Shown piece by piece: positions 63,760 through 64,000 of a stretch of 64,000 nt of DNA; the first letter of the stretch is position 1; every line of letters begins with the position of its first letter. Made by a program: the position numbers and the translations under genes. Source of the DNA: Mucilaginibacter kameinonensis (GTDB lineage: Bacteria > Bacteroidota > Bacteroidia > Sphingobacteriales > Sphingobacteriaceae). The stretch lies in the NCBI RefSeq assembly GCF_003675385.1, contig NZ_RCWZ01000003.1, positions 806,001-870,000 of the forward strand, read 5' to 3'. The notes below the pieces were generated by a model, which saw only the letters and a program-made list of their open reading frames with translations, had not been told where the DNA came from and did not search any database.

Positions 63760-64000
63760 TTATTCTTCGTGTAAAGCAACAGCAGGGTAAATAGCCGCCG
63801 CCTGTTTGCCGGGGTAAAGCGAGCAAATGAGCACCAGCAAGTAAACAAACAAAATAGATACGAGCATACCCTCTATGTAAACTATAGCGGGCAAATCAAA
63901 TACATTCAATATCGGAAACTGAACAGCAAAGAAAGTACCTACAATGAGTGCCAATGTAGCCAGGATCATGGATTCGGACACTAATTGAGCCGAAACAGAT
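63760..64000 (-). CDS. FtsX/MacB-type ABC transporter permease, C-terminal end only
   Basis: The frame is open to the window edge on the minus strand, continuing past 63981 with SVSAQLVSESMILATLAL. What is visible is the last 80 or so residues: one helix after AQLVSES, a second at MLVSILFVYLLVLICSLYPG, and the ending YPAVALHEE. This matches the end of FtsX-type permeases that partner MacB-like ATPases. It lies just upstream of the two-component genes. Confidence 0.8.
   Translation of the reverse strand, partial: SVSAQLVSESMILATLALIVGTFFAVQFPILNVFDLPAIVYIEGMLVSILFVYLLVLICSLYPGKQAAAIYPAVALHEE

Overview
The window looks like a chromosomal segment from a Bacteroidota species of the Sphingobacteriaceae type; Mucilaginibacter or a relative is my best guess. 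The evidence is two SusC/SusD pairs each coupled to an ECF sigma factor and a FecR anti-sigma factor, SusC proteins with an N-terminal STN domain, weak Shine-Dalgarno signals, many secreted lipoproteins, and abundant intergenic palindromes. I saw no rRNA, tRNA, CRISPR array, transposase or phage gene.

Layout. 1-6.3 kb (minus strand): sigma factor, FecR, SusC and a truncated SusD. 6.4-26 kb: mixed metabolic and envelope genes, including an FMN-binding protein, an MscS channel, a PI-PLC-like protein, a TMEM175 channel, a GH88 hydrolase, a membrane-anchored HTH sensor facing two secreted lectin-fold proteins and an alpha/beta hydrolase, a PQQ/cytochrome c protein, and a metallopeptidase-like lipoprotein. 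24.9-52.1 kb: an exopolysaccharide-type locus of about 27 kb with six glycosyltransferases, a flippase, two polymerase/ligase-like membrane proteins, three radical SAM enzymes, two methyltransferases, an amidohydrolase, a deacetylase, a GNAT protein, a flavin-reductase-like protein, a nucleotidyltransferase-like protein and an ABC exporter. 52.2-60.7 kb: an alpha-galactosidase-like enzyme, then a complete sigma/FecR/SusC/SusD locus. 60.7-64 kb: a histidine kinase, an NtrC-type regulator and the end of an FtsX-type permease.

The main discovery is regulatory. Eight intergenic sites in the polysaccharide locus share one architecture: GGCAACC, exactly 16 bases, then CGTA or a near match. Each points at a gene or operon of the locus, and one lies upstream of the ECF sigma gene at 26208-26855. 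Its partner at 24904-26211 has a cytosolic N-terminus, one inner-membrane helix, a long disordered linker and a C-terminal outer-membrane barrel. That is the layout of the dual-membrane-spanning anti-sigma factors recently described in Bacteroides. My reading is that this pair senses the outer membrane and switches on the whole locus, itself included.

Intergenic DNA is rich in structured repeats: a four-copy REP-like family, an array of four palindromes with core AGCGT-NN-ACGCT, a 34-bp inverted repeat pair, and a composite repeat island at 38.3-38.9 kb.
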